Shown in pieces: positions 22,557-34,444 of a DNA stretch of 64,000 nt. The position numbers and the translations under genes are program-made. Position 1 is the stretch's first letter; each line of letters starts with the position of its first letter. Origin of the DNA: Anthonomus grandis grandis (lineage: Eukaryota; Arthropoda; Insecta; Coleoptera; Curculionidae); the NCBI RefSeq assembly GCF_022605725.1, contig NC_065562.1, positions 2,852,001 through 2,916,000 of the forward strand, read 5' to 3'. The notes under the pieces were generated by a model. That model searched no databases and was not told the DNA's origin. It saw only the letters and a program-made list of their open reading frames with translations.

Positions 22557-23321
22557 ACAGGGTGTAGAACTCGTCAAAAGAAGTTGGTTGATATACCAAA
22601 AATTGCCTATACTCGTATAGTAAAAGTTGCATATTAAGAAAGTTAGTTTGCGTTTTTGAAATTTTTTTTTTCATTATCAAGTTAAGTGGACATTGTTTTT
22701 ACAAAAACTATTCAAAATTGTCCCCACTTGTTCGATTAGCCCAAAATGTTGTTCGGCAAATCCATATTTTAAATTGTTTATGTCTTAATTTTGGTAAGAG
22801 GTAGAAAAAAATATATGTGGTTCTCATGAGTAAAGCACACTTTTTTACTGAAGTGATGAATAAAGTAATATTTCCGTTTGTAAATAAGGCACTCTCGTGA
22901 TTTCTTCTTGAATAAAAAACTATTTTTTATATTTTTTTTATTGAAGCGAAGTTAACTTTAATTACTAAACTTTAATTGTAGTAGTCCCGTATCTTTTTTT
23001 ATTTACTTTTTTTTTAAACCTTATAAAACGTATAAGTAATGGATCAAAGGTCAGTTTCAAAGCGAAAATTTTATTTCCTATTTAATGACAAATTACAGTT
23101 CTTTAAGTATAACATCTTAATAACAAATAATAACATTCAATACTACTCCTAACAAGCTTTAGTAAGTATAATTACAATTTAAATCTACAATAAAAATACT
23201 TTTTTTATTTAAACTTTTAAATAGCCTACGTATTGTGTTTTTTTCGAAACTTATACCTTTTTTTTTAACTAATAATTATTTAATATCACGGGGTGCATTT
23301 GGTATTGGTATGGCTTCTTAA

Positions 23322-25849
23322 TTAATATTTGGTATAAAAACCATTTGCGTCAATGCATTGTTGCAGCCTTTTCCGCATTAATCCCGCGTAATTACTAAAA
23401 TCGGGTCTCCCTCTGAAAGATTCCCAAACTCTTTGAGCGTGGGCTAGTAACGTTTCCTTCGATCTAATTTGGCCTTGATTAAAAGTATCCCAAGAATTCA
23501 CCATTTCAGCCCACAAATTTTTGATGGGGTTTAAGTCGGGGCTTCTGGATGGCCATGGAATTAAATTAAATTCCGGATGTTCCTCAAACCATGTTCTCGC
23601 CATACGGGAGGTATGATTTGGACAATACAATTATCGTGCATAAAGGATATTGGTCCAGCCGGATATAATATTCTGTATGAAGGCAGAAAAGAATTTTCCA
23701 AAATGTCCACGTAGTCCGCGGAATTCATTTGGGGTGGCGTGGTTACCAGCATTCCGGGTCCATTTTGGGTCATCCAACCCGATAATGACAATGTTATTAT
23801 CCCGCTTTTTTCAGTTTCTTCGACATAATGGGAATCATATCTGGTACTTGTAGGTGTCCACACTAATTGATGGGACCTTATATCCGAAGAAATTTCGGAA
23901 CTATTATTTTCGGTAAATACCACATTTGACCAGTCTCGGTCAATATTTTCTTGAGCAAACCTAAGCCTTCGCTCTGCGTTGTCGACCGTTAATTTGGCCT
24001 TTTTGGCTGGTCGTCTACAATTTATTCCAGCTGAACGAAGAGTATTCCTAATTGTTTGCATACTAACATCCAAGTTCATGGTTTCTTTGACCACCCGGCT
24101 ATTTGTGAAAGGGTTATTTCTTACTTGGGTAACAATAGCTTCTCTCATATTTTCGGTCAATACAGGTTTCCTTCCAGGATGTTGTCTGGTTTCTACATGC
24201 CCTTCTGCTTCTTGACGTTGGATCCAGCGTCTAACTTGTTTGAGCTGTTTAAAAGCAAATGCAGTAATTAGTATTAATTAATTAAATAGATATCTATTAT
24301 ACTATTAGGTTAGTGACAACAGTTTAGCAAAGGGGTGGCCAATATGTATAGGTATAGATAAAAAATAGCAGTAAATATTTTATTATTAAGAATAAGTTAA
24401 TAAAGTAGGTACTAAAAAAGCAATAACAGCGTCTCTTAACAATAATATAATTTTATATTATTTATTGGTGTTTTTTTAAAACATTCAGAGCGTTACGTCA
24501 AAATATATTTCTATGACAACTTTTTTTAATATATGGTGAAAAGCAAATAAAGCGAAAATATTGACAAAGTTTTCAAAATGAAAATATTTCAGATTAAAAT
24601 GTTTGCTATGACTTTTATAAAACCTTCATATTTAAAAATAACAACCGGCGCGAAGAGACAAAATTATTTTAAATTATAATAAAAGCAGGCGATAGAATTC
24701 TTCTCTTCTTTTTCGTAAATTACCTATGTCAAAGCTCAGTCTAATATCGTAAAATGCATATATATATGTATCATATTACTAAATCGAATAAATATAATTA
24801 ACGAGGTAAAGCTTAAATTTGGCATAAAAAAACCCATTCACAGGTATAATAATAAATACATTAATAATACAGATATAAAAATATACTAGATGGATACAAA
24901 TAATGCGGTAGTGGATTGGCTCACGGTGCGTTTTGGACTAAATATTATTTTAATAAACATTTTTTAATAGGGCCACTCCCCTTAACCCTCAACTGGTGCA
25001 GTAGTAAGTCAGATATTAAATTTAAAATTCAAAATATCGCCAATCTATACTACATTCGACTACCGTTTTTGAGAAACCTTTAAACCCATTAATACTTTTT
25101 TTAGGGTATGGTACTGCATTAAATTTATTTTCTTATCTAAAAAAAACTAAACCTTCGTTTTTTAAATATTTAGAAAAAACTTGAATGTTTTTAAGATATC
25201 GCGTTGCAACACTTTAAAAAACTCACCCTGTATAAGGGTTGCTTGGATTTAAAAAATACTACCTCAAAAAAAAAACAATCAATCATATCTAAAATGATTT
25301 TACTTTAAAAATAAAACAAAAACATTTTTGATTTTGATAGATCCAATTACATGTATATTTTTCTTTGTTAAAAAATATAGGTAAGTTTTATAACTTTTTT
25401 ACATATCTATCGATAAATTAAACTTAAGATATGTAATTTTCAGCTATTTTTCTAAATAAAAAATTTAATGAAAAAATTATAAATTACCCTCGAAATCACT
25501 CCTATTTGAATAGATTCTTAGGACGATGAGATAATAATTTTCGTTTTTGATCTATTAAATTTATTAGCTTATTTCGGGATATCAAAAAAAGTTGGTTCCG
25601 TATAAAAACAAACCTTTTTTTTCTAAATGAAAGTTAAAGAGAATTTTTGAAGATTTTTGACAAATTTCATAGTTTAGGTTAAATAGATTTTACCTAACAA
25701 AAAATTTAAACGAAATGCATACAAAAAAAACTTACTGAAAGATCCGTAGCCATTGCTATTTTTCGTAAGGTGGCACCCATCTCATGCATAACAATAATTC
25801 TAGTACGAATTTCCATGATACTCTCCCTCTCTCCAGGCAATCTTGGCAT
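23322..25849 (-). pseudogene. Tc1-like transposase with one intron; two catalytic residues lost
   Basis: Exon 1 (25849-25736) encodes 38 residues, MPRLPGERESIMEIRTRIIV and on to MATDLS, ending at a GTAAG donor. A 1491-bp intron (25735-24245) ends in AAACAG. Exon 2 begins LKQVRRWIQRQEAEG, completing the helix-turn-helix in phase, followed by ENMREAIVTQVRNNP and the second helix. In the catalytic domain the first Asp block reads VVFTENNS where the family has FTDE, the second is normal (FMHDN), and the last reads SPDLNPIKNLWAEM with Lys in place of the catalytic Glu. A frameshift near 23620 separates the second and third blocks. The enzyme is dead on three counts. Confidence 0.85.
24245..25735 (-). 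other. Intron of the Tc1-like transposase
   Basis: A GT-AG intron on the - strand of 1491 bp. It contains a CACCCTGTATAAGGGTTGC sequence near 25225, resembling a mariner-type terminus, so part of the intron may be a later insertion. No ORF. Introns are unusual in Tc1-type transposases. Confidence 0.55.
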
Positions 25850-26124
25850 TATGAAAAAATATTACATAAAACACTTTAAAAAATAAAAAAAAAAATTAAA
25901 CACGTAAATAGACTCGAGGCACTATAAACACAAAAGACAGTACAATTCTACTTACCATCAAATTTATTTATAATTACCACCTTATACATTTTACCTGCAT
26001 CCCCGTGCCGTCAATTACTATGGAAAAATCCTCCTTAAAAATAGATCTTAAAATTTACAATGGTACCTTATACACAATGTTATAATGGGATCGATCGCAT
26101 AAGCTGCCCCCGCATCAGCCCCCG
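25850..26124. other. Upstream flank of the Tc1-like transposase
   Basis: AT-rich. It should contain the 5' leader and the right end of the element, but no end could be placed. Confidence 0.35.
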
Positions 26125-26805
26125 TTACTTATTTTCGAAAAATGCCGCTATACTTTCTTCATTCATACAGTGTAGCCAAATTGTGCTTAAATTACGTGTA
26201 AATGGGTAAAGAGCCACGGAGCGAGGGACATTTTCAATTTTGTTGACTGTACATTTTGATTGTTTCAAATATTGCACTAACTTTTTGACTTTTGAACTAC
26301 TTCTACTTCTACTTAGCTGATGCGCCAACCTTGCAAACAGAGAGTCGCCCAAAAAAAGAGGCTTCATACGCCTGCGAAAATTGGCCAAAAAAGGGCTTTT
26401 CTGGATAGATGAGATCTAAGAATCTAAAAGGTTTTTTGATATGGGGTTTTAAAATATTTGTTCAGAAAGGACAAGCCTTCAACTAGACTTCTGTAGTTTT
26501 ATTTTTTTAAATTAGGCCTAAAATCATATTAAAAACAATGCTTAAACATACAGAAAATTAAGGTAATTTTCAACGCTATATTTTAGCTGTTTAGAATTTA
26601 AATTTCAAAAAATTGATTCTACAGATGTCTAGATTAATCCATTAACTAACAATTTTATAAAAAAATAATATTAAAAAAGCGCTAGTTTCTTAGATCTCAT
26701 CTATCCAGAAAAGGCTTTCAGCGCAGTTTTTACCGGATAAATTCCAATATCGTTGAGTGATTGCTAATCCATATCGTTGATTGATAATCGATCGTACTAA
26801 AAGTC
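26125..26805 (-). pseudogene. Unrecognised ORF split by a MITE
   Basis: The two flanks of a 316-bp MITE (26397-26712) form one reading frame on the - strand when the MITE and one GGC copy are removed: SIINQRYGLAITQRYWNLSG runs into KNCAESPFLANFRRRMKP and then LFLGDSLFARLAHQLSR, ending at a TAA at 26125. The upstream side meets a TGA near 26810. The protein is basic with a Ser/Arg-rich patch (SRSRSSSK). No domain is recognised; a transposon gene is the likeliest source. It is about 120 codons as seen, so probably one exon or a fragment. Confidence 0.5.
26397..26712. mobile_element. 316-bp MITE with 26-bp terminal inverted repeats and GGC duplication
   Basis: Left end TTTTCTGGATAGATGAGATC continuing TAAGAA; the right end is its exact inverse (TTCTTAGATC...CCAGAAAA). 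GGC flanks both sides (26394-26396, 26713-26715), a 3-bp duplication as in PIF/Harbinger-type elements, although those prefer TWA. It is non-coding and AT-rich. Its removal restores a reading frame in the surrounding sequence. Confidence 0.85.
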
Positions 26806-27379
26806 ACCCCTTCTGTACTACTTTGAACCCTTCTGTACTATTTTTGAAATTTTCTTAGCTGAATTGGATTACGCTCTTAAGGCCGCTGCACAATTCATGC
26901 CCGGAAAAAATCTTGTTCAGATACCTATAGGTATATAGAATCAACGTAAACAACAGGCAATATAAGAGGAATTTTTATGTTATTTAGGATTTTTTTTGGA
27001 TCAACTTTCGTTTTCTTTTTGGTTTACTCAACAATCATTCCAACCTAAAATTATGACAACGTCAAAGTCAAAAAATAGATGCAAAAATAAATAATTCTTA
27101 CTTTGAATAAAAAATGCTTTAAAAAATTCAAAAATAAAAAACACTTTTTTTCGATATTTTAAGTTAAAATGAATTCGAGTTCAAACATAATTTTGACTGT
27201 TCCACTTAATTTTGTTATTGAGATTTGTTACACACATTATAGTTTTGCACTGTATAGGGAATAAAAATAATATAATTTTTATTTAAATAATAAGGGTTGT
27301 TAAGGAAAAAAATGCGATATGCCTTAGTGCGAGAAAAAAAAAGTACCTACCTATCTATTATTTTTCCCTAAAGGGGCGT
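26806..27379. other. AT-rich stretch without recognised genes
   Basis: No ORF or known element. Runs of A and T dominate. Confidence 0.4.
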
Positions 27380-27415
27380 ATATCTCATTAGTAGGAATTC
27401 CTATTAATGAGATAT
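27380..27415. repeat. 36-bp near-perfect palindrome
   Basis: ATATCTCATTAGTAGG followed by AATT and then CCTATTAATGAGATAT, with one mismatched pair. It is bracketed by GGGGC (27373) and GCCCC (27424), so the symmetry extends loosely outwards. It could be the centre of a foldback MITE. Confidence 0.7.
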
Positions 27416-27599
27416 AGGTATAGGCCCCCAAAAGACGCTCCTACAAATATTTTTCAAAAGACAAAATACTGTCCCAAAGAGTATGAAAGTAAATACCACA
27501 CTCTCGAAACAAAAATCGACGGGTCCGACTAGACTTTAAATAAAATTGAAACCCCTTATAAGGTAGGCATGTAGTAATAAAACAAAACATATTTTATTA

Positions 27600-27779
27600 C
27601 TACCAGGTATATCCGTAAAATAACTCAATAACGTGTCACCAGTATAATTAAATCTATCAAAATCAAAACAACCATTCCGTTCGGTTTCAAAAACCTAATA
27701 TAATTTTATCTGAATACAATCAATACAGGATATAAAGTGCAAGTACATATTTAAATGAATCGACGGGGCCACGGGGCGA
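27600..27779 (+). repeat. Dispersed repeat R, copy 2
   Basis: Homologous, in inverse orientation, to 19107-19300. Its right end, GACGGGGCCACGGGGCGA, is shared with the other copy up to the base where MULE-2 begins, which independently fixes the left border of MULE-2. Confidence 0.6.
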
Positions 27780-29281
27780 TCATACGTTAAAATACAAATA
27801 TGCCTAGCCAATGAGAGCGCTTCGGAATCCGCGAGGGCGTGGTATGCGAACCGCCAAATTCAAAATAGGAAATTTTCAATGTATGTAGAGTTTTTCTATT
27901 CATATTTATATTTAATTAGGTTTTTATGATGCCTATATATTTTAGATGCAGAAAAGTGCAATATGCATTAAAAACATTTAATAAGAAGATTTTTAGCTAT
28001 TATTAGTAAATGGATTATGGATTTTTTTTTAATATTTACAGCGTGTGATCAATTATTATTTTTAAAATATTTTATAAATACTTGCCAAATTTGGTTTTTA
28101 TAGCAAATTAGCTCTTTTATTGACGAAATTTGTTAATAATTTGGTATAGCGGTACGTGTAAGCGCAATGTATGAATTATTTAATTATTATTGTTAGTTAA
28201 ATATTAAAAATGGGGTGATACGAAATTAAATTGGTGTGTAGAGCTGATAAATTAATTAGTTAATAGGTGGATGAGTGGATAAATAAAAAAGTTAGAAAAT
28301 AAAAATAAATGGCAATTAATTTTTTTAACAATATATGGTGAACATTTTAAAGTTCGCATTTTTACATACCTCTATGTCATAATTCTAATATGCACCTTAG
28401 TAATATAATAATTGTCAATAGTTATTTGAAAGTATAATATTATTTTAAATTGTCCACTACCACTATACATATTCTATACATTATACTTAAGTGGTTGATA
28501 TAAAGTATATATATGGTTAGAAAAGCTGGATAAAGGGTAAGTATGACTAAAAAGTCAAAGTATAAGAACAGAAAACAAAACAAAAACGTAGAAATTATAT
28601 TTTAACTTTGTTTATTTCAAATAAAAAAAAAATCTATAAATTTATTTGTTATTTAAATATAATAATTTATGGTATTTTTAATATCAACAACCTCAAAATT
28701 AAATGCAAAGAGGCTAAATGTATTAATCTGGTATATAGTATGTAGACTCGCACTTCTTTAGCTTATTTGTCATCTCTGCTGGTCATGTATATACAGCCCA
28801 AACCATTCAAACTTCCATTCAATAGTAACATGAAAAAAAATTACTGCTTTGTATACATTTTAATTAATAAATATATACTCACAGAGGATCTTCCCCCTCG
28901 TTCCATGTCAATTTCAAGTTAATCCAATTAGCTTTTCTGCACCCTAAAAAATATTAAAAACATAGCAAAGAAAATGTAATAGAAAATGATTAGTTGAATA
29001 TTAACATACAAAATAAGCTAACATTTTAGTCTTAAAATAAAAGATATAAAAATACTAATACAGAAACCAACACCTATGATGTCTTAAAATTTGTTTGTGT
29101 TGAAACCTACACCAAATTAAGCCTTACAAAAACTATATTTAGTTATATTATTCTGATTATAACACAAAATACCATATAAAATACCACATCCTATTTTTGT
29201 TAACTTCACAGCTATACAAACATAAAAAAATAGCTACAATTCAAATATTATCTAGCCATTAAATACACAAAGAAATCTAGC

Positions 29282-29845
29282 TCATTTTTTATTTGGATAG
29301 TACATTTGTTTTTCAATTTTTCTTTTCTTTTCAATGCCCTGAGAATTTTCTTCCTCCACCTCTTTATTTTGAAATTTGTTGATTACAGCCATAAATCTGG
29401 CAAATGCATTTTTATCTAAGCTTCTACCATAGCTACAAATTTCTTGTAATGCAATCTTAAAATAAGTATAAACGATGTAATAAAAATGTAACTTATATTT
29501 TACGCAAACTACTTCTCGATTTTCTTCAAAGTCCATTGCAGAACTATTGACTTTCATTTTTGAACTCTCCTGAATAAAATGGTTTACATCCTCTTGATAA
29601 TTGATTTGGCTAGTTGTGGGTTGATCAACAAACAAAACATTATCCTTTTCCTCTTCACTCACAGTTGGGGAACCTACTACAAACTCGCTCCTCTGCTCAA
29701 AAATGGCTACAGCATGTATATGTTTACAAAGTACTGTTTTGACAGAATTTTCTGGACACTCACATCTGTATTTATGAAAACATATTTTACAGATGTTACA
29801 GTATCCAGTGCGACATTGCTCATCACATAGTTCATGACAAGACAC
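29282..29845 (-). pseudogene. MULE-2 SWIM zinc-finger exon
   Basis: Begins SCHELCDEQCRTGYCNICKI and carries the SWIM finger (RCECPENSVKTVLCKHIHAV), the same arrangement as in MULE-1 exon 4, followed by an acidic tail ending KQMYYPNKK. Reading further upstream, the frame FYVVSCHEL extends towards 29870. What is missing is everything that precedes the SWIM finger in MULE-1: the catalytic Asp, Asp and Glu blocks are absent between here and the finger exons only about 100 bp away. Confidence 0.75.
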
Positions 29846-29956
29846 AACATAGAACTTACCACTTACCGAAACACTTTGTACTTTTCTAAAAATTCTACCT
29901 TACCATTCATTTTTTCGGCTTTGTTATGGACTTCTATTACAATTTTATGCTGATAG

Positions 29957-30536
29957 CTATTTGAGTTTGGTCTTGTTGACATGTTCCTTGAATGCGAATG
30001 CTTCCCCCAGACTTCTCACTTTGCACACGCTATTAAATCCTAAAAGTAAACACAACAAAACATACTTATGTATGTTTGATAATGATAACTTTGACTTTGT
30101 ACAACCTCTGATATTGCTCCTGTTGTAATTGTAAAATATGTGTTCTTCCCCATTCTTAAACTTGTTTCGGGTCTGACAAGCATAATCTACTTCCCTATTA
30201 TCTTGTGCCCTCCAAGATGTGAATTCTTCAAAATTCCTAAAATTTAAAATTGATTCTTTGACAGTTATATGGTGAATATCAAGCAAATGTTTGTTTAAAC
30301 AGTTAAAATATGAAAATGTCTGGATATCATTAGTACACATTGGACATATAATATGTTTTATTTGTTCCTTCCCAACAAATTCAGGGTGAAACTTTTTCCA
30401 GTGCCTGTTTCTGGTAGATGTGCTTGAAAATTCCTTATCACAAATGTCACAGATTGCATTTTGTTGACTGCAAAATAAATAATTATTCAAATTAGAACTA
30501 AAAAAAATTATATGTATCTTACCTTAGTGATGCCAT
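29957..30536 (-). pseudogene. MULE-2 C2H2 zinc-finger exons
   Basis: A 14-base first exon (30536-30523, encoding MASL plus two bases) ends at GTAAGA; the next exon starts at 30467 after TTTTGCAG and reads QQNAICDICDKEFSSTSTRN then RHWKKFH, a C2H2 finger, and a second one, HIICPMCTNDIQTFSYFNCL then NKHLLDIHH. The frame stays open to 29957, but the last part probably includes an intron: GTATGTTTTG near 30070 and TTTTAG near 30046. The fingers suggest binding to the element's terminal repeats. Confidence 0.7.
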
Positions 30537-30981
30537 AATTGTCTAACAGACAGCAACAGATAAGTGCAAATATTGGTTTAAGTGGAAGGAAATTATGCAC
30601 TAAGAAACACTGGCAAGTTTATTAAAAGGTAATGAAAATCAAACACTAAATTGTTTGTTTTTGAGCCCCAGCACAGATATGGATTGTATAGATAATGGAG
30701 TAAACACTCAACACTATACACTATGAATTTTCACTCAAATAGTCGCAAAGTTGATATAATTGTTGATAATTAAATCAATTATTAGGAAGCAAGCAAAGCA
30801 AATAAAATCTGCAATATTGGTTAAGTTAAACAAAACCAATGCCTTGATTTTCAATTTCCGTAACTAATCGGCAACGAAATTTGACGTACGAACTTTCACG
30901 AAAGGATCAGCAGTGCTGATCCACTCTTAATTTCTCTGATTGGCTGGGCATATTTGTATTTTAACGTATGCTGATCAGGCG

Positions 30982-32304
30982 ACGGGGCGAAACAGTGCGC
31001 TCTATCGGAAAAGTTTTTACGTAGACACTTGTATACCCATCTCTATGAAGTTGATCAGCTGATTGTCATCTCTTCTGTCTCTAAACGGATCAACAACACA
31101 CGACGTGTTTACAAATAATACAATCCTGTCTCAATTAAAATTAAGTCCATTATTGAATTATTCTTAGTATAGTTTTGTGTTAATAAATATCTAGTAAAAA
31201 AGTTATTTGCTGTTAAAGTTCTTGTGCTCGTCGCATGTCCAAACGGTAATAAATCATATTTTGTATTTTCTTATATTAAAACTAAGGTCGAATTAAGAGG
31301 CCTACCATTAAAATATGATATAAATTTGTAAAACAATATGTGCATGTGTATTTGTCAGAAATTATCAAAGATATACAAATTGGTGCAACATGATAAATAT
31401 GCAGTCTTGGTTTTACACTAGGGGCAGTCGGGGCAAGTGCCCAGGGCGGCAGAATTTTGAGGGGTGGCAAATCTCAAGAAAGAAAAGAAAATATTTTCAA
31501 CGGTTATACTTATAAATTACCATGGGGATTATTTACATGTCAAATATTAAGAGTAAAATTTGCTTTAATGAAGTAAATTGAAGGCCTGATAAATACTTTA
31601 AAACTAAAATAACAACTGGCAACATCTTTTTGACCCAAATATCTATTTTTGCTTCTAAATGAAAATCCATATTGATAGTAAATAATGAACTTTTTTGAAT
31701 ATAATGTAAATTACCTATTGAAAAGTTCATGCATACATAAAAAGCAGATGTGTCTTTCGATGAAAACGACACACTCATATACATCTTTAGATTTCTATAG
31801 CTGTCAGATCATTTTTCGAAACAGTTAATATTTTAAGATTTAATATTTTAATAACAGTTAATATTTTCATTGTTTACATCTACATGATCAAACAAGTCTG
31901 TAATTAAAAATCCGTCTCCATTTTACAATTGTATTAAATGACAGAACATTTTACATTTTTCAATTCTTAATAAAAAGTATTTTTTTCCTCTTATTTTATA
32001 TTTTTTTGTCTTAACCTACCTTCGTGATAAAAAAAAAAGATGAAAGCAAATTATATTTAATTGGATACAAATTAATTTTTAAAATAAGGATTTTACTAGT
32101 ATTTCATTGATAGTTTTAGATAATATGCAATCTAATATTCAAATTGATCTAGCAACCGCACTCATCAGGACAATAAAACATAATAATATATAAACACCTT
32201 AAAAAAATGATAAGGGATGTTGTATTACCATAGAGGTCAGATACAGAGTTTTCCTTCAACTACAGTAGTATGGCACGTTATTATATAAGTAATGTTACAG
32301 ATTT
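30982..32304. other. Non-coding stretch
   Basis: No supported ORF. 31000-31110 is more GC-rich and contains GTTGATCAGCTGATTG. The line at 31420-31470 (GGGGCAGTCGGGGCAAGTGC) is a short GC patch. The remainder is AT-rich. Confidence 0.4.
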
Positions 32305-32509
32305 GTGAGTTCTTCTTTCAAGTTCTTTAAAAGGGGTGGAGGTATATCGGTTTATATTAAATCAAACATAAATTATGAGGTAGAAATAAATAAATCCTTG
32401 AATGGCTGTGACTGGTCGACAATAAAATTAGTAAATCCTAAAATTAAAATAATTAGTGTTTATCGGCCCCCCTCATCCGACGCTAGATTGTTCATCAATG
32501 ATCTGGACC
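32305..32509 (+). pseudogene. LINE-A endonuclease, N-terminal part
   Basis: GGGISVYIKSNINYEV and IKIISVYRPPSSDARLFIND match the middle of an apurinic-type LINE endonuclease (the VYRPP block). The frame stops abruptly in NDLD at 32509, where element E is inserted. The next LINE codons resume at 40345 in the same frame: NDLD joins to QMMNDVKEKTIIVDDMNIN. The 5' part of the LINE is missing. Confidence 0.75.
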
Positions 32510-32689
32510 CAAGCCACCGTAATATAGAAAGCCAGAACCCTCGAGTCGTGACGTCGTTCGTATGTTATAGCCATATTTATTCAATACTACCGCTGTTAAA
32601 ATCATAATATTATCATTGTGTATCGTTTAAATAATAATATTGTTTAATAAAATTAATAGTGTGTTAGTAGAAAGAAGTACAAATAATAA

Positions 32690-32810
32690 AAACATATTCT
32701 TTATTAAAACAAAAATGATATAAAAATCAACAAATTCCTTAATGAGTTATAAATATGAGGCAAATAAGGCCTATATGATACAATAGTTTTTAATAACTAC
32801 TGAAACATAT
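32690..32810 (+). repeat. Tandem unit 1 of element E
   Basis: This stretch matches 34950-35063 by eye: ATTAAAACAAAA, GAGTTATAAATAT versus CAAGCTATAAATAT, and TTTTTAATAACTACTGAAACA versus TTTTTAATAGCTACCAAAGTA. The LTR element lies between the two units, so before its insertion they were adjacent in tandem. Confidence 0.55.
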
Positions 32811-33100
32811 TATTATGAAAATGTAAATACGCTAATGATTCTCCTAGTTTTTGTACAATTTTATTAGTATTCTGTAGTTAAAGTTGATTCGTAGGGTTTC
32901 TTTAGGGTTCTACTTACGTTTGGTTTATTATTTTTATCTACAGTGTTTAGTTTTTAAATAGTTCATCTTGTTCGAGAGCCCCATTTTGGCCCCAATTTAG
33001 GTTATTTAGGTTATATTATTGTAAAATCCCTGTAGTTCTAATTTTCTAGAATTTGTATACTTGCTTGCTTTGACTGTCAGTATTCTCCTAAAATTATTGG
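32811..33100 (+). repeat. 5' LTR, truncated
   Basis: 290 bp nearly identical to 34445-34732. It ends at a deletion junction rather than at a natural LTR end. Confidence 0.8.
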
Positions 33101-34433
33101 CCGTTCTATCGCAAAAATATGAAGATGGCGAGCAAGTGATAGCTTATTTCAGTAAAACGTTATCAAAACCAGAAAGAAACTATTGTGTCACCAGACGAGA
33201 GCTATTGGCAGCAGTAAAAGCTATTGAACATTTCCATAAATATTTGTATGGTCAACGATTTATCCTTAGAACTGACCATGCTTCGTTGAAATGGCTGTTT
33301 CAGTTTAAAAACCCCGAAGGACGGACAAATAGCAAAGTGGCTTCAACGATTACAAGAGTATCACTTTACAATATAACATAGGAAAGGCGAATATCACCAA
33401 AATGCCGATGCTTTATCGAGAAGACCCTGTATTGAAACATGTCAACATTGTTTTAAAAAGGAATCAAAACAGCATCCAGAGATATTTACTTGTAATCGTA
33501 TTGGCCTTCACAGTTCTAAAGAGTGGGATGTAGCTAGTTTAATCCAAGATCAGTGTGATGACCCAGTATTTGGTCTTATTTACGAACTGAAATCTCGAGA
33601 AATTTCAAAACCAGAATGGAAAGACATTTCTGACAAATCTCCAGAACTTAAAGCTTATTGGTCTCAATGGAATTTATTGGTTATAATAGATGGATTATTA
33701 AAAAGAGTCTGGGAGAGCGCAGATGGCAAAGAAAAGACATATCTGACAGTCCTTCCTCGAAAACGTATTCCGGAAGTCCTTGAAGCTGTTCATGGCGGTG
33801 TCCGCGGAGGACATTTTGGAGTTAGTTAGACCTTGGCAAAAGTTAGAGAACGGTTTTACTGGCTGAACAGTCATCAAGATGTTGAACGCTGGTGCCGACA
33901 GTGTAAGCAGTGTTCGTCAAGCAAGGGCCCAAGACCCCTGACAAAAGGACAGATGATGTAGTATCTGAATGGTGCACCCTTTGAACGAATTGCCATAGAC
34001 GTAGCAGGACCCTTTCCTACTAGTAATTTCGGAAACCGATATGCTCTTGTTGCTATGGATTACTTTAGTAAGTGGCCCGAGGTCTATCCGAATCCAAACC
34101 AAGAAGCAACGACAGTAGCTGAAGTGCTGTTCCAGAACTGGATTTGTCGATTTGGTGTACCCAGAGAAATACATTCAGACCAAGGAAGGAACTTTGAGTC
34201 ACAAATATTCCAACAAGTATGCCAGTTGCTGGGAATCAATAAGACCAAGGTCAAGGTCACCAAAGCTCCAGAAGGATTGGGAAGGTCCATTCAACGTGGT
34301 CACCAGAATCAACGACGTGGTGTACCGTATCCAGCGACATGCGACAACGAAGATGAAAATTGTAAACATCGTCCGGCTAGCGCCCTATCATGACTCAGGT
34401 GGTCCTATGTTTGATCGGGATGATCAAACTTGA
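33101..34433 (+). pseudogene. Gypsy pol remnant: RNase H, integrase zinc finger and integrase core
   Basis: The RNase H region reads EQVIAYFSKTLSKPERNYCV with LRTDHASLKWLF, then in shifted frames ADALSRRP. The integrase H2C2 finger is recognisable around 33790-33930 (VHGGVRGGHFG, CRQCKQC), with a TAG at 33828. The integrase core follows: APFERIAIDVAGPFP and FGVPREIHSDQGRNFESQIF, which hold the first two catalytic Asp residues. A second deletion near 34270 removes the rest, and the frame WEGPFNVVTRINDVVYRIQ picks up the C-terminal domain. Stops and shifts make it non-functional. Confidence 0.85.
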
Positions 34434-34444
34434 GAGGAGAGCAG

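Larger units (their letters stand above)
27780..30981 (-). mobile_element. MULE-2: Mutator-like element with TIRs and 9-bp duplication, core deleted
   Basis: Left repeat CATACGTTAAAATACAAATA (27781-27817 in full) and the inverse of 30934-30970 agree at 35 of 37 positions. ACGGGGCGA occurs at 27771-27779 and again at 30982-30990, a 9-bp duplication as expected for Mutator-like elements; the right terminus carries 11 extra bases outside the repeat. Inside, on the - strand, are C2H2 exons and a SWIM exon but no DDE domain. It is therefore an internally deleted, non-autonomous member whose ends may still be mobilised. Confidence 0.8.

Noticed and set aside
22557..25240. A Tc1/mariner-like element bounded by ACAGGGTGT and CACCCTGTA
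   Set aside because: The transposase continues beyond the second motif through an in-phase intron to 25849, so the second motif cannot be the element's end.
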